A stretch of 64,000 nucleotides of DNA from JAEXZL01 sp049943125 (GCF_049943125.1 NZ_CP188040.1:2232001-2296000), one strand, 5' to 3'; positions 25,874-35,227 are shown, numbered from the stretch's first letter. Notes: generated from the sequence alone by a model not told the origin. Numbers and translations are program-made.

Positions 25874-25947
25874 TGGAGCAGGTAAAGGGAATCGAACCCT
25901 CACACTTAGCTTGGGAAGCTAATATTCTGCCATTAAATTATACCTGC
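25874..25947 (-). tRNA. tRNA-Gly (anticodon CCC)
   Basis: A full 74-base cloverleaf with encoded CCA. Acceptor stem GCAGGTA / TACCTGC is perfect; the D stem is ATTT/GAAT, the anticodon arm TTAGC-TTCCCAA-GCTAA gives CCC, and the T arm GAGGG-TTCGATT-CCCTT is canonical. It has its own promoter at 25967-25995 and terminator at 25831-25871, so it is a working gene, not a relic. Confidence 0.93.
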
Positions 25948-25966
25948 AGAGGTAATTGGTATATTA

Positions 25967-25995
25967 ATTGTAGCACTATTTTTTTGAACTTTCAA
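25967..25995 (-). promoter_or_regulatory. Promoter of tRNA-Gly
   Basis: On the minus strand TTGAAA and TACAAT are 17 bases apart, placing the start about 13 bases before the tRNA. Confidence 0.7.
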
Positions 25996-26033
25996 TATAG
26001 TAAATTAGTTAATATACCAAAACCTCTTTATAT

Positions 26034-27311
26034 TTAAATAGCTTTTTTTAACTCTTGATTCTCTTCAGGGAGAGAGCTTATAGGCCTTTTCTCTACAAAT
26101 CTTGCTACCAGCATGGAGCAAACAGTATTACCTGTGGAGTTTAAGAGGGTAGCTGGGGCATCGATTATAGTGCTTATAACGGCAATTACAGGAAGTATTT
26201 CAGGGCTTAGGCCATATAAGCTTATTATAAGCATTTCACCCATCATTCCTCCGTTAGGGATTGCGCCCATAACAGCTCCTACTAAGAAGGAGACAGCAAT
26301 AACACCTAATATTCTTTCTGGATTGTCTAAATTCATTCCGAATAAACCAAAAACAAATACTATCTTCATAACTCCGCCAAATACAGAGCCATCCTTGTGA
26401 GTATTAGCGCCTAGAGGAAGCACTGTCTCTGCGATATCCTCAGGTACACCCATCTTTTTGCTGTACTGAACATTTACAGGTATGCAGGCAGCACTGGAGC
26501 AGGTAGCTAAGGCAGTGATAGAAGGTACTGGTGCATGCTTCCAGAAGCTTTTTACTCCTTGCTTTCCACCGGCAATAAAAGCATATAGTGTAAAGAATCC
26601 AAAATAGTATAATATAGTTAGAACAAGGTATAGAACGAATACTCTTAAATATCCTTCCAGGATCTGAGTGCCTAGTTGTCCTATTAGTGCTGCAAAGTAG
26701 CAACCAAGACCTATAGGAGCATAGATCATAATGATATCAACTATTTTCATCATTACGTCAGAGCCTGAGGAAAGAAATGCTGCTAGAGGTTTACCCTTTT
26801 CTCCCACTAGAGAGGTGGAAACACCCAATAATATTGAAAATACTATAAGCTGTAGCATGTTGCTTTTTGATAATAAAGCTGAGAAGTCACCAACAGTAAA
26901 GGTGTTAACTAGCTGAGCTAAGATATTCACATCCTGCACTGATTCCATACCTTCACTAGAGCTCGCCATTAGGCTAGAGAAGGAGGACATATCTAAGCCT
27001 TTTGTAGGATTAAATATTAATGCTCCTACTACTCCTATTACTGCAGAAAGAAGAGCAGTAATTACAAATACTAGTAGAGTGCTGGTCATGATTTTTCCCA
27101 GTCTCTTCATTTCGTTCATGTTTGCAATGGCTGAGCTCACGCTGAAGAAAACTAACGGTACTATAACCATAAACATAAGATTGATAAATAGAGTACCAAG
27201 AGGCTCTACAACCTTTGCCGACGGTCCGATAACAGCTCCAAGGATTCCCCCTATCACTATGGAAGATAGTAGAATCAAGGAAGACTTATAAGATTTAAAA
27301 AACTCCTTCAT
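26034..27311 (-). CDS. Dicarboxylate/amino acid:cation symporter (DAACS family)
   Basis: A 425-residue membrane transporter of the GltP/DctA/SdaC-like DAACS family, about eight helices plus two re-entrant loops. It shows the family N-terminus (TLFINLMFMVIVPLVFFS), a serine-rich loop in the variant form ATCSSAACIP, NTHKDGS in place of the usual NxDGT, and a late TIIDAPATLLNSTGNTV segment near the substrate site. Probable substrate is an acidic or neutral amino acid or C4-dicarboxylate with Na+ or H+; the altered motifs suggest a non-glutamate subgroup. A short GGGGG ribosome site precedes the ATG. Confidence 0.88.
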   Translation of the reverse strand: MKEFFKSYKSSLILLSSIVIGGILGAVIGPSAKVVEPLGTLFINLMFMVIVPLVFFSVSSAIANMNEMKRLGKIMTSTLLVFVITALLSAVIGVVGALIFNPTKGLDMSSFSSLMASSSEGMESVQDVNILAQLVNTFTVGDFSALLSKSNMLQLIVFSILLGVSTSLVGEKGKPLAAFLSSGSDVMMKIVDIIMIYAPIGLGCYFAALIGQLGTQILEGYLRVFVLYLVLTILYYFGFFTLYAFIAGGKQGVKSFWKHAPVPSITALATCSSAACIPVNVQYSKKMGVPEDIAETVLPLGANTHKDGSVFGGVMKIVFVFGLFGMNLDNPERILGVIAVSFLVGAVMGAIPNGGMMGEMLIISLYGLSPEILPVIAVISTIIDAPATLLNSTGNTVCSMLVARFVEKRPISSLPEENQELKKAI

Positions 27312-27329
27312 AATTTTACCCCCGTATTT

Positions 27330-28784
27330 TTATTTGTTTATATATTCTTTTACTACTTCTACATCATCAAAATGTATAGTTTTATCCTTAAAGATTTGAT
27401 AGGTCTCATGGCCCTTACCAGCTATAACGATAATATCTCCCTTTTCTGCAGTATCCAGAGCCATGTGTATGGCCTTTCTTCTGTCTACTTCAGTTATAAA
27501 TTTGCTGCCAGTTTTTATAATTCCAGCAGTGATATCCTCTAAAATTCTATCAGGATCCTCAGTCCTAGGATTATCTGAGGTGATAATTGATAAGTCTGCT
27601 AGACGACCAGAGATTTCTCCCATGATAGGTCTCTTAGTTCTATCTCTGTCACCACCGCAGCCGAAGACAGAAATAACTCTTTTTTCTGCTAGCTCTTTTA
27701 CAGAGGAAAGTATATTTTCAAGACCATCAGGAGTATGGGCGTAGTCTACCACTACTAAATACCCTTTATCATTAGGTACGCTTTCAAATCTTCCTCTTAC
27801 GGTTTTCACAGATTTTATAGCTCTGATTATATCCTCTAAGGCAAAGCCTGATAGATGACAGGTACCTATTGCTGCTAGAGCATTATATACAGTAAACTTT
27901 CCAGGAATGCTTAAGGCTACAGGATATTCTCTTCCTTCATGGACAAGGGTGAAGTCTACACCATCAAGGGAATATTTGATATTAACTGCTCTGTAATCTG
28001 CTTCCTTTATAGCTCCGTAGGTGAAGGTATCACAGGCTGCTCCCTTTACAAAATCCTCTCCGTATGGATCATCAATATTTATTAGGCCTTTTTTGCAGAG
28101 GTCAAAAAGCTTAAGCTTCGCATCTCTGTAATTTTCCATGGTTTTATGGTAGTCCAAATGGTCCTGAGTAAGGTTTGTGAAAACTCCTATATTAAAATCT
28201 GACTCATCCACACGATGCTCTACTAGACCTATGGAGGTTACCTCCATAACTACATCTGTTACGTTATTTTTAACCATTTCATTAAAGGAAGCCTGTAGCT
28301 CTATGGAGTCAGGAGTAGTTGGGTTCTTCTTCTCTGTAGTAAGCTTCTTTCCCCCTAATCGGTTTTCGATTGTTCCTATTATACCAACGGTCCTTCCTAA
28401 GGACTCTAAAACCTCAGTGATAAAATATGAAGTTGAGGTTTTGCCGTTAGTACCAGTAATACCTATGAGGTTGAATTTCTTAGATGGCTTTTCATAAAAT
28501 TCACTAGCAAGGGTAGCCATAACAGCCTTGCTGTCCTTAACCTTTATAAGTGCGATATTCTTAGGTATAGAACTCATTTCTTTTTCAACAATTAATGCTA
28601 TGGCACCCTCTTCTATAGCGGTGTGTGCATAGTCATGTCTATCTACATTTGCTCCTCTTACACATATAAAAAGGGCTGATTCTCCTACATTTCGTGAATC
28701 CCAGCTGATATTTTTGATATCTTCTTGGTCGGAGCCCTGGATAATTTCATAATCAATATTTTGTAATAAATCTCTAATTTTCAT
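27330..28784 (-). CDS. murE: UDP-MurNAc-L-Ala-D-Glu:meso-diaminopimelate ligase
   Basis: A 484-residue cytoplasmic ligase adding the third amino acid to the peptidoglycan stem. ATP loop GTNGKTS at 111-117, the carbamylated-lysine region DAKLKLF near 221, and the specificity motif DNPR at 404-407, which in this family marks meso-DAP rather than lysine. The gene is outside the usual mra/dcw cluster, as in several Clostridia. The symporter follows 18 bases later on the same strand. Start ATG has an AGGAGGGATAG site. Confidence 0.95.
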   Translation of the reverse strand: MKIRDLLQNIDYEIIQGSDQEDIKNISWDSRNVGESALFICVRGANVDRHDYAHTAIEEGAIALIVEKEMSSIPKNIALIKVKDSKAVMATLASEFYEKPSKKFNLIGITGTNGKTSTSYFITEVLESLGRTVGIIGTIENRLGGKKLTTEKKNPTTPDSIELQASFNEMVKNNVTDVVMEVTSIGLVEHRVDESDFNIGVFTNLTQDHLDYHKTMENYRDAKLKLFDLCKKGLINIDDPYGEDFVKGAACDTFTYGAIKEADYRAVNIKYSLDGVDFTLVHEGREYPVALSIPGKFTVYNALAAIGTCHLSGFALEDIIRAIKSVKTVRGRFESVPNDKGYLVVVDYAHTPDGLENILSSVKELAEKRVISVFGCGGDRDRTKRPIMGEISGRLADLSIITSDNPRTEDPDRILEDITAGIIKTGSKFITEVDRRKAIHMALDTAEKGDIIVIAGKGHETYQIFKDKTIHFDDVEVVKEYINK

Positions 28785-28917
28785 TTTCTATCCCTCCTAT
28801 AAGTATTATACCCATAATTTTTGCTATAAATATTGATATTAATGCTTACTATGTTGCAAATAGTGCTATAATTATAAAAGTGATTTAAGGTGATTTTACC
28901 ATATGAGGTGAAGGTAT

Positions 28918-29808
28918 ATGAATGAAGGTGAAAAAAGAGGCTATCTAAAAAGAGATTTTGAAGTGTTCCATATCAAAGATAAGAAGTCTATAGAATTTAA
29001 ATATCATCATCATGATTTTCATAAAATAGTATTTTTTATTTCAGGAGGAGTTACTTATCATATAGAGGATAGGACTTATGATCTGGAACCTTGGGATATT
29101 CTCCTAGTTGGAAATACTGAAATGCACAAGCCTGTTATAGATGGAAACAAAATATATGAAAGAATTGTTCTCTGGGTATATCCGGATTTTTTGAAGAAAA
29201 ATAATACAGTTAAAAGTAATCTGTTAGAATGCTTTCAAATCTCTAAGGAAAGAGATTACCATAGACTTAGGCTTCCCTTAGAGGAGCTATCTGAGATAAA
29301 GCGGTTATTAAAGGAGCTTTTAGGCTGTAGAGGGTCAGAGGATTATGGAACAGATATTATGGAAAAGCTGCTTTTCCTTAAGCTCATGGTGGAGCTTAAT
29401 AGACTTTTTCTCAAAAAAGGTGATGAGAAAGAGGAGGAGGGAATAAGCTATGATAAAAATATAACGGCCCTAATAAAGTATATCAACAGGAATCTTTCTG
29501 AGGATTTAACCATTGATAAGCTATCCTCGAGGTTTTATTTGAGCCGTTATTATCTAATGCATAGGTTTAAGGAGGAAACAGGAACATCAATATACAGCTT
29601 TATAATACAGAAGAGGCTTATAAGGGCAAGAGAGCTTATGAGAGAAGGTATGTCAGTAACTGAAGCTTCTTCACAGTGTGGCTTTAAGGATTATTCTACC
29701 TTTGTAAAGGCTTTTAAAAAGAGCTATAGCTGCACACCAAGAGAGTATTTAAAAGAGCTTAATAAGCCGCAAATATCTAAAGAAGGCTTACAAAATATAG
29801 ATTTTTAA
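28918..29808 (+). CDS. AraC-family transcriptional regulator
   Basis: A 296-residue regulator. Residues 1-110 form a cupin-type sensor (FKYHHHDFHKIVFFISGG, then DLEPWDILLVG), and residues 185-285 carry two helix-turn-helix units with the family signature (LSRYYLMHRFKEETG ... CGFKDYSTFVKAFKKSYSCTPREY). Ligand and target are unknown; the sensor architecture is common for sugar-responsive regulators. It is divergent from murE and precedes nrdG by about 70 bases, without an obvious regulatory link. Confidence 0.9.
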   Translation: MNEGEKRGYLKRDFEVFHIKDKKSIEFKYHHHDFHKIVFFISGGVTYHIEDRTYDLEPWDILLVGNTEMHKPVIDGNKIYERIVLWVYPDFLKKNNTVKSNLLECFQISKERDYHRLRLPLEELSEIKRLLKELLGCRGSEDYGTDIMEKLLFLKLMVELNRLFLKKGDEKEEEGISYDKNITALIKYINRNLSEDLTIDKLSSRFYLSRYYLMHRFKEETGTSIYSFIIQKRLIRARELMREGMSVTEASSQCGFKDYSTFVKAFKKSYSCTPREYLKELNKPQISKEGLQNIDF

Positions 29809-29818
29809 AAAAGTAGAG

Positions 29819-29835
29819 ATTATACTGTTAGTATA
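29819..29835. promoter_or_regulatory. Short perfect palindrome before nrdG
   Basis: TTATACT-GTT-AGTATAA lies about 46 bases before the chosen nrdG start. It could be an operator or a small hairpin; it is followed by only a short T run. Confidence 0.35.
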
Positions 29836-29880
29836 ACTTTTTTGGAAAAAATTACAGTGAAGAAGATGGAAGTGGATAGG

Positions 29881-30390
29881 ATGGAAAATAAAATAAGATT
29901 AGCAGGAATTTTAAAAGAGAGCCTTGTTAATGGTCCTGGCATGAGGAGAGTTTTTTTCTCACAGGGCTGCAGCCATGACTGCATAGGCTGCTTCAATCCA
30001 GATACTCATGATTTTAATGGGGGCTTTCTCTGGGATAGGGATGAGCTTATTAAAGAAGTTTTGGATAATCCCCTGTTAAAAGGTGTAACCTTCTCTGGAG
30101 GAGATCCCTTTGAGCAACCTGAGGCTTTTGGCTATATGGCAGAGAATCTTAAAAAACATGGAGTTAACATCTGGAGCTACACTGGCTACACCTTTGAATA
30201 CCTTGTGGAGAATATGCATAAAAAACCTTACTGGGAGATCATGCTAAATAGCATAGATGTATTGGTAGATGGTAAGTTTCAGGAAGAGCTAAAGGAAGAT
30301 AATTTGAAATATAGAGGTTCTTCTAATCAAAGGATTATTGATGTTAGAAAAAGTTTAGCAAATAAAACTGTGATTACTGTTAGCTATTAG
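29881..30390 (+). CDS. nrdG: Radical SAM activase of anaerobic ribonucleotide reductase, NrdG-like
   Basis: About 169 residues. The radical SAM cysteines are C30, C34 and C37 (CX3CX2C), followed by the activase hallmark TFSGGDPFEQPE near 76. NrdG installs the glycyl radical on class III reductase NrdD. No nrdD gene is in the window, which is unusual because the pair is usually adjacent; a role as activase of another glycyl radical enzyme is possible. The ATG at 29881 follows GTGG at short distance; longer in-frame starts lack better sites. Confidence 0.82.
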   Translation: MENKIRLAGILKESLVNGPGMRRVFFSQGCSHDCIGCFNPDTHDFNGGFLWDRDELIKEVLDNPLLKGVTFSGGDPFEQPEAFGYMAENLKKHGVNIWSYTGYTFEYLVENMHKKPYWEIMLNSIDVLVDGKFQEELKEDNLKYRGSSNQRIIDVRKSLANKTVITVSY

Positions 30391-30427
30391 CTTTAAAAAT
30401 TTAAGCTTAGAAGGCGTATTATAAAGG

Positions 30428-30477
30428 AAAAAGCGACTTGCTCTATATAAATTTTACATAGAGCAAGTCGCTTTATT
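30428..30477. terminator. Bidirectional terminator between nrdG and the EamA gene
   Basis: AAAGCGACTTGCTCTAT pairs with ATAGAGCAAGTCGCTTT, a 17-bp perfect stem with a short AT loop. It serves both converging genes. Confidence 0.9.
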
Positions 30478-30479
30478 AG

Positions 30480-30893
30480 TTAAATAATTAGAATAAAGGT
30501 GCCTATAGTGATAAATATACCGCCTAACACTGTCTTAAAGGTTAAGGCTTCCTTTAAGATTATAAAGGCCAGTACCATGCTTATCACCACACTGAACTTG
30601 TCTATGGGAACTACCTTTGAAGCATCCCCCAGCTGAAGAGCCTTGTAATAAAAAAGCCAGGAAAGACCTGTAGCAATACCAGAGAGAACTAAGAATATCC
30701 AGCTCTTCTGTGATATACTGCTTATCTGATTCTGAGTACCAGTAACAAAAACTATCCCCCAAGCCATAAGTAACACAACAACTGTTCTAATAGCCGTGGC
30801 TAAATTTGAGTTAATCCCCTGAATACCTAGCTTGGCAAGTATTGAGGTTGTAGCTGCAAAGAATGCTGATAATATTGCAAATAAAATCCACAT
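30480..30893 (-). CDS. EamA/DMT family small transporter (half-size)
   Basis: About 137 residues with five hydrophobic helices: a single EamA repeat, half the length of typical ten-helix DMT exporters. Features are ILSAFFAATTSILAKLGI, the SGIATGLSWLFYYKALQLG turn and the SVVISMVLAFIILKE end. Such proteins dimerise like EmrE. I chose the ATG at 30893 because AGGAGGT lies nine bases upstream. Substrate is unknown. It converges on nrdG. Confidence 0.85.
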   Translation of the reverse strand: MWILFAILSAFFAATTSILAKLGIQGINSNLATAIRTVVVLLMAWGIVFVTGTQNQISSISQKSWIFLVLSGIATGLSWLFYYKALQLGDASKVVPIDKFSVVISMVLAFIILKEALTFKTVLGGIFITIGTFILII

Positions 30894-31033
30894 ATGATTC
30901 CTACCTCCTGATGTTCTCTCTAACATTTTGACTACCTCCAAAAATGTAAAATGATGGTTAAAAATTATATATTAAGTAATAAAGTGTAACTATATTATAA
31001 GCATAAAAATCCTCATTCCTCAACACAAATAAG

Positions 31034-31060
31034 AAAAGCAGAGATAATCTCTCTGCTTTT
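31034..31060. terminator. Terminator after uppP
   Basis: AAAAGCAGAGA pairs with TCTCTGCTTTT. It lies about 17 bases past the uppP stop, on the leftward side. Confidence 0.78.
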
Positions 31061-31076
31061 TAGATAGTATTGATTT

Positions 31077-31907
31077 TTATATTATGTTAAATAAGGTAAG
31101 GAGTATCATAAGAGCTCCTATACATATTCTGTAGTAGGCAAATCCTTTTAGGGATTGATGCTTTATATAATTTATAAACTGCTCTACTACTACCATTGCC
31201 ACCATAAAGGAAATGAAGAAACCTAAAGCCAGGGCTATTATTTCTATGGTAGTAAGAGTGAATATATGAGTGAGTAAATAGTATATCGATGCAGAATATA
31301 TTGTAGGTATAGCTAGGAAAAAAGCAAACTCCGCTCCAGTTATGGCTGTTAGGCCAACTATCCATCCGCCAATTATGGTTGAAGCAGACCTGGAAAAGCC
31401 TGGCCATAATATGGCCATTATTTGAAACGAACCTATAATAAAAGCTTTCTTATAGGAAACTTCGTCAATGTGGAGCCTTTTACTATCATGTCTGTATTTT
31501 TTTTCTCCAAATAACATCCATAGACCACCAACGAGTAGAGCGAAAGCAACAGGAAGAGGCTGCATCAAATGGTGAGTTACCTTTTCGTGAAGAAGTAAGC
31601 CTACAATGCCGGTAGGTATTAGAGCTACAAAAATATTTGTCCATAGCTTAAAACCATCACCACCGGGATGAAGAGTTTTAAATGAGGCGAATATCTTCTT
31701 TCTAAAAAGAACTACTATTGCTGTTATAGCACCAGCTTGAATAAAAATCTCAAATAGTTTTTCAAAGGAGCCCTCAAACTCGATAAATCTTCCAATAATA
31801 ATCATATGCCCTGTGGATGAAATAGGAAGAAATTCTGTTATGCCTTCTACTATAGCAATAACTATCGTCTTTAATATAAAATAAATATCTAAGTCCGTAA
31901 CAATCAC
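31077..31907 (-). CDS. uppP: Undecaprenyl-diphosphatase
   Basis: A 276-residue membrane enzyme (BacA/UppP) that recycles the undecaprenyl-PP carrier of peptidoglycan synthesis. The catalytic motifs EGITEFLPISSTGH near residue 21 and WPGFSRSASTIIGG near 168 are intact, and seven to eight helices fit the family. The listed start is GTG, which overlaps an AGAGGTG ribosome site, so the true start codon may be non-standard or a few codons away. An eight-G run lies just upstream. It is a single gene. Confidence 0.93.
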   Translation of the reverse strand: MIVTDLDIYFILKTIVIAIVEGITEFLPISSTGHMIIIGRFIEFEGSFEKLFEIFIQAGAITAIVVLFRKKIFASFKTLHPGGDGFKLWTNIFVALIPTGIVGLLLHEKVTHHLMQPLPVAFALLVGGLWMLFGEKKYRHDSKRLHIDEVSYKKAFIIGSFQIMAILWPGFSRSASTIIGGWIVGLTAITGAEFAFFLAIPTIYSASIYYLLTHIFTLTTIEIIALALGFFISFMVAMVVVEQFINYIKHQSLKGFAYYRICIGALMILLTLFNII

Positions 31908-32198
31908 CTCTTGAGGGGGGGGAGTATAAATTACTACCCTGTGTATAATTAATTTTTTGTTCGAAGTTTAAAAAGGAGGAATTAATATCCTTTTTGATTC
32001 TAAGTTTTATTAATATATTTGTACATAATTATAAGCTATTAAGTTTAACTAAAAGCTACAAATAAGTTAAAATATTTTTACTTTTAGTAATAAATTATAA
32101 TAAATTAATAAAATATCAAAATAACTTAATTAGTTGTGGATAAATCTAATAAAAACTATGCTATGCTATAATCATAAGAAAGAATAAAACAGGAGTGT

Positions 32199-33287
32199 GT
32201 GAATGCTTTGAAGACTAATAGAGTAAATAGAATTTTAAAGCTCATGGAGAAGGAAGGGGTAAATCAACTGATAATAACCTCACCTGCATCTATATATTAT
32301 CTTACAGAAAGATATCTGGACCCTGGGGAAAGGTTAGTGGCCTTGTACTTAAATAACCAGGGGGAGGCTACACTTGTTATTAATGAGCTGTTCCCCTTTA
32401 AAGAGGTAGAGGGGCTAAAGCTTTTATGGTATAAGGATAGTGAGGAGCCTGTGGATAGACTTTTATCTCTTGTGAATAAAAACTATCCCCTGGGTATTGA
32501 TAAGGAATGGCCATCAAGATTTTTGATAAAGCTCATGGAAAGAGGAGCTGCAAAAGGCTATGTTAATTCATCTCCAATAATAGATAGAGCTAGAATGATA
32601 AAGGATGAAGAAGAACAGAAGCTTATGAGAGAAGCTTCAAGAATTAATGATAGAGTAATGGAAAGGCTCATAACGTCTATTAAAGGTGATATTAGTGAAA
32701 AAGGAATGACCAATATACTTCGTGATATATATGAAGAAGAAGGTGCAGATGGCTTTTCCTTTTCTCCTATTATAGCCTATGGAGCTAATGGTGCAGATCC
32801 TCATCATCATTGTGATGGCTCTCTTTTAAAAAGGGGAGATAGTATTATCCTTGATATTGGAGGGATTAAAAGTAATTATTGCTCCGATATGACAAGGACT
32901 GTATTCTATCAGGAGGTGTCCGAGAAGCACAGGACTATCTATGAGATTGTAAGAGAGGCTAATCTAGCTGCTATAGGACAGGTGAAGCCTGGAGCACGTT
33001 TTTGTGATATAGATAGGGCTGCCAGAGAGGTTATTGAAAAGGCTGGTTATGGAAAGTATTTTACTCATAGAACAGGACATTCTATAGGGTTAGAAGTTCA
33101 TGATTTTGGTGATGTCAGCTCTGTTAACACAGAGAGGGTGGCACCAGGTATGATATTTTCTATAGAGCCGGGAATTTATCTGCCTCAGGATTTTGGAGTT
33201 AGAATAGAGGACTTGGTACTGGTGACTGAAGAAGGAGCAGAGGTGTTGAACTCCACCAGCAAGGATTTAAGAATAATAGAGGGCTAG
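32199..33287 (+). CDS. Xaa-Pro aminopeptidase / dipeptidase (M24 family)
   Basis: A 362-residue metallopeptidase. The N-terminal creatinase-like domain (residues 1-130) precedes a pita-bread M24 domain with metal ligands in ILDIGG, CSDMTRT, THRTGHSIGLEVHD, SIEPGIY and RIEDL, all present. It removes N-terminal residues preceding proline or cleaves X-Pro dipeptides in the cytoplasm. Start is uncertain between GTG 32199 and TTG 32208 near AGGAG at 32191. The upstream 290 bases hold AT-rich promoter DNA and no gene. Confidence 0.9.
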   Translation: MNALKTNRVNRILKLMEKEGVNQLIITSPASIYYLTERYLDPGERLVALYLNNQGEATLVINELFPFKEVEGLKLLWYKDSEEPVDRLLSLVNKNYPLGIDKEWPSRFLIKLMERGAAKGYVNSSPIIDRARMIKDEEEQKLMREASRINDRVMERLITSIKGDISEKGMTNILRDIYEEEGADGFSFSPIIAYGANGADPHHHCDGSLLKRGDSIILDIGGIKSNYCSDMTRTVFYQEVSEKHRTIYEIVREANLAAIGQVKPGARFCDIDRAAREVIEKAGYGKYFTHRTGHSIGLEVHDFGDVSSVNTERVAPGMIFSIEPGIYLPQDFGVRIEDLVLVTEEGAEVLNSTSKDLRIIEG

Positions 33288-33311
33288 GGCCTTGTTTTAT
33301 AAATAGATAAT

Positions 33312-33354
33312 AAAAAAAGAGTCAGTGCTATGAAAAGCAGCTGACTCTTTTATT
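33312..33354. terminator. Bidirectional terminator between the peptidase and asnS
   Basis: AAAGAGTCAG pairs with CTGACTCTTT, with an inner TGCT/AGCA pairing and flanking A and T runs. Confidence 0.85.
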
Positions 33355-33364
33355 TAGGCTAAGC

Positions 33365-34756
33365 TTAGAATTCTGATGTTTTAGTAGTTCTTGGGAAAGG
33401 AATTACGTCACGGATGTTCTGCATTCCTGTGATATACATTATTAGTCTTTCAAAGCCCAGACCAAAGCCGGCATGCTTGGTGCCTCCGAATTTTCTAAGC
33501 TCTAAATACCACCAATAATCCTCTTCAGAAAGGCCTAAATCCTTCATTCTTTCCGTTAGAACCTCCAGCCTCTCTTCTCTTTGGCTTCCACCAATTATCT
33601 CTCCCACTCCTGGAACAAGGCAATCCATGGCTGCTACTGTTTTACCGTCATCATTTAATCTCATGTAGAAGGCCTTAATTTCCTTAGGATAATCTGTTAC
33701 AAAGACAGGCTTTTTAAAGATTTCTTCGGTAAGATATCTTTCATGTTCAGTCTGAAGATCCATTCCCCATTTTACTGGGAAATCAAACTTCTTTCCTGAC
33801 TTTTCTAAAAGCTCAACTGCCTCTGTGTAGGTTACTCTTCCAAAATCAGAGCTTACAATGTGGTGAAGCCTTTCTAGTAGGCCTTTATCTATAAAGTTGT
33901 TGAAGAACTCAAGCTCCTCTGGACATTCTGCCATGACATATTTAATTACATATTTAAGCATATCCTCAGCCAGCTCCATATCATCCTTAAGCTCAGCAAA
34001 GGCTATTTCAGGCTCTATCATCCAGAACTCTGCTGCATGTCTTGCTGTATAAGAGTTTTCAGCTCTAAAGGTAGGGCCGAAGGTATAAACATTTCTAAAA
34101 GCTAAGGCATAGCATTCTGCATTGAGCTGTCCTGAAACTGTAAGATTTGAAGCTTTTCCAAAGAAGTCTTCGGAGTAATCAATATCTCCTGCTTCTGTAG
34201 TTGGAGGGTTCTTTAGGTCAAGGGTTGTCACATGGAACATTTCTCCTGCACCCTCAGCGTCGCTGGCTGTTATTATTGGTGTATGGGTATAGACAAAGCC
34301 TCTTTCCTGGAAGAACTTGTGTATACCATAGGCAGCTACAGATCGAACTCTAAATACTGCTGAAAAAGCATTGCTTCTAGGTCTTAAGTGAGCAATGGTT
34401 CTAAGATATTCAAAGGTATGCCTCTTTTTTTGGAGAGGATAATCACTGGTAGATAAGCCTTCTACCTCTATAGCTTCTGCATGAACCTCAAAGGGCTGCT
34501 TAGCCTCTGGAGTTTCTACTAAGGTTCCAATAATCTTGATGCTGGAGCTTATAGAAAGCTTTGATATATCCTTAAAGTTAGCTAGCTTGGTGTCAAAAAC
34601 TATCTGAAGATTTTTGAAAAAGGTTCCGTCATTTAATTCTATAAAACCAAAGGCGTTAGAAGCTCTAAGGGTTCTTATCCAGCCTGAAAGCTCTATCCTC
34701 TGACCATAAAAATTGGAGCCATCACGGTAAAGAGTTTTAACTGATACTACTGTCAT
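33365..34756 (-). CDS. asnS: Asparaginyl-tRNA synthetase
   Basis: A 463-residue class IIb synthetase charging tRNA-Asn. The OB-fold anticodon domain (residues 15-110, VELSGWIRTLRAS-like core) precedes the catalytic core with motif 2 TFGPTFRAENSYTARHAAEFWMIEPE split around 228-253 and motif 3 GFGLGFERLIMYITG near 438. The absence of the AspRS GAD insertion separates it from AspS. Its expression is controlled by the T-box leader at 34810-35065, whose specifier is AAC. Confidence 0.96.
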   Translation of the reverse strand: MTVVSVKTLYRDGSNFYGQRIELSGWIRTLRASNAFGFIELNDGTFFKNLQIVFDTKLANFKDISKLSISSSIKIIGTLVETPEAKQPFEVHAEAIEVEGLSTSDYPLQKKRHTFEYLRTIAHLRPRSNAFSAVFRVRSVAAYGIHKFFQERGFVYTHTPIITASDAEGAGEMFHVTTLDLKNPPTTEAGDIDYSEDFFGKASNLTVSGQLNAECYALAFRNVYTFGPTFRAENSYTARHAAEFWMIEPEIAFAELKDDMELAEDMLKYVIKYVMAECPEELEFFNNFIDKGLLERLHHIVSSDFGRVTYTEAVELLEKSGKKFDFPVKWGMDLQTEHERYLTEEIFKKPVFVTDYPKEIKAFYMRLNDDGKTVAAMDCLVPGVGEIIGGSQREERLEVLTERMKDLGLSEEDYWWYLELRKFGGTKHAGFGLGFERLIMYITGMQNIRDVIPFPRTTKTSEF

Positions 34757-34809
34757 TTTAACCTTCCTTTCTTTTAAAAAGCTAAACTAATTACATTTTT
34801 TATAAAATA

Positions 34810-35065
34810 AAAAAAGCCATTATTACAATTCAGGGACGAAGGTATTTCGCGGTACCACCCTAATTGTCATAAATGACCACTTTATCAGCAATTACTGTTG
34901 GGCGATGATAACGGGGCCCCTTCCGTCTAAATTTACACTCCTAGTGGATTTCAAGATAGAAACTCTGAGATGTTCTTCAATATAAGTATCGTATGAGCCT
35001 CTCACCATCGCTCACTCGCTGAAACTACCTCTTATACATACTCTTCTCTTCACTGCATTTAGCTA
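34810..35065 (-). promoter_or_regulatory. T-box riboswitch, Asn specifier, upstream of asnS
   Basis: The conserved T-box sequence AGGGTGGTACCGCG is at 34848-34861 on the minus strand. The likely specifier codon AAC is at 34972-34974 in GAAGAACATCTC, matching asparagine. The terminator form pairs ACAATTAGGG with CCCTGAATTGT and is followed by a T run at about 34810-34815. Uncharged tRNA-Asn would favour the antiterminator. Stem I (about 34960-35060) contains AGAGG and GGTGAGAG segments. The remaining bases up to 35227 are AT-rich with no gene. Confidence 0.92.
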
Positions 35066-35227
35066 TAGATTTATATAATATTTTACAATAGTAGCTTTAA
35101 ATAATCAACTATATATAAAAAATTTCCTTAAGCTATATTTTAGTATGTACAAAAGCTTAGATATTTATTCACCACTAGTATTGAAAAGCATATATATAAT
35201 TTATAATAGTAATTTATGGGGTGTTGT

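Noticed and set aside
25874..25947. tRNA-Gly as a truncated integration scar
   Set aside because: The cloverleaf is complete with CCA, promoter and terminator, and there is no integrase or second partial copy nearby.
31912..31922. Run of eight G before uppP as a phase-variation tract
   Set aside because: It lies upstream of the ribosome site, not in the frame, and there is no second frame that it would switch; slippage effect on expression cannot be judged.
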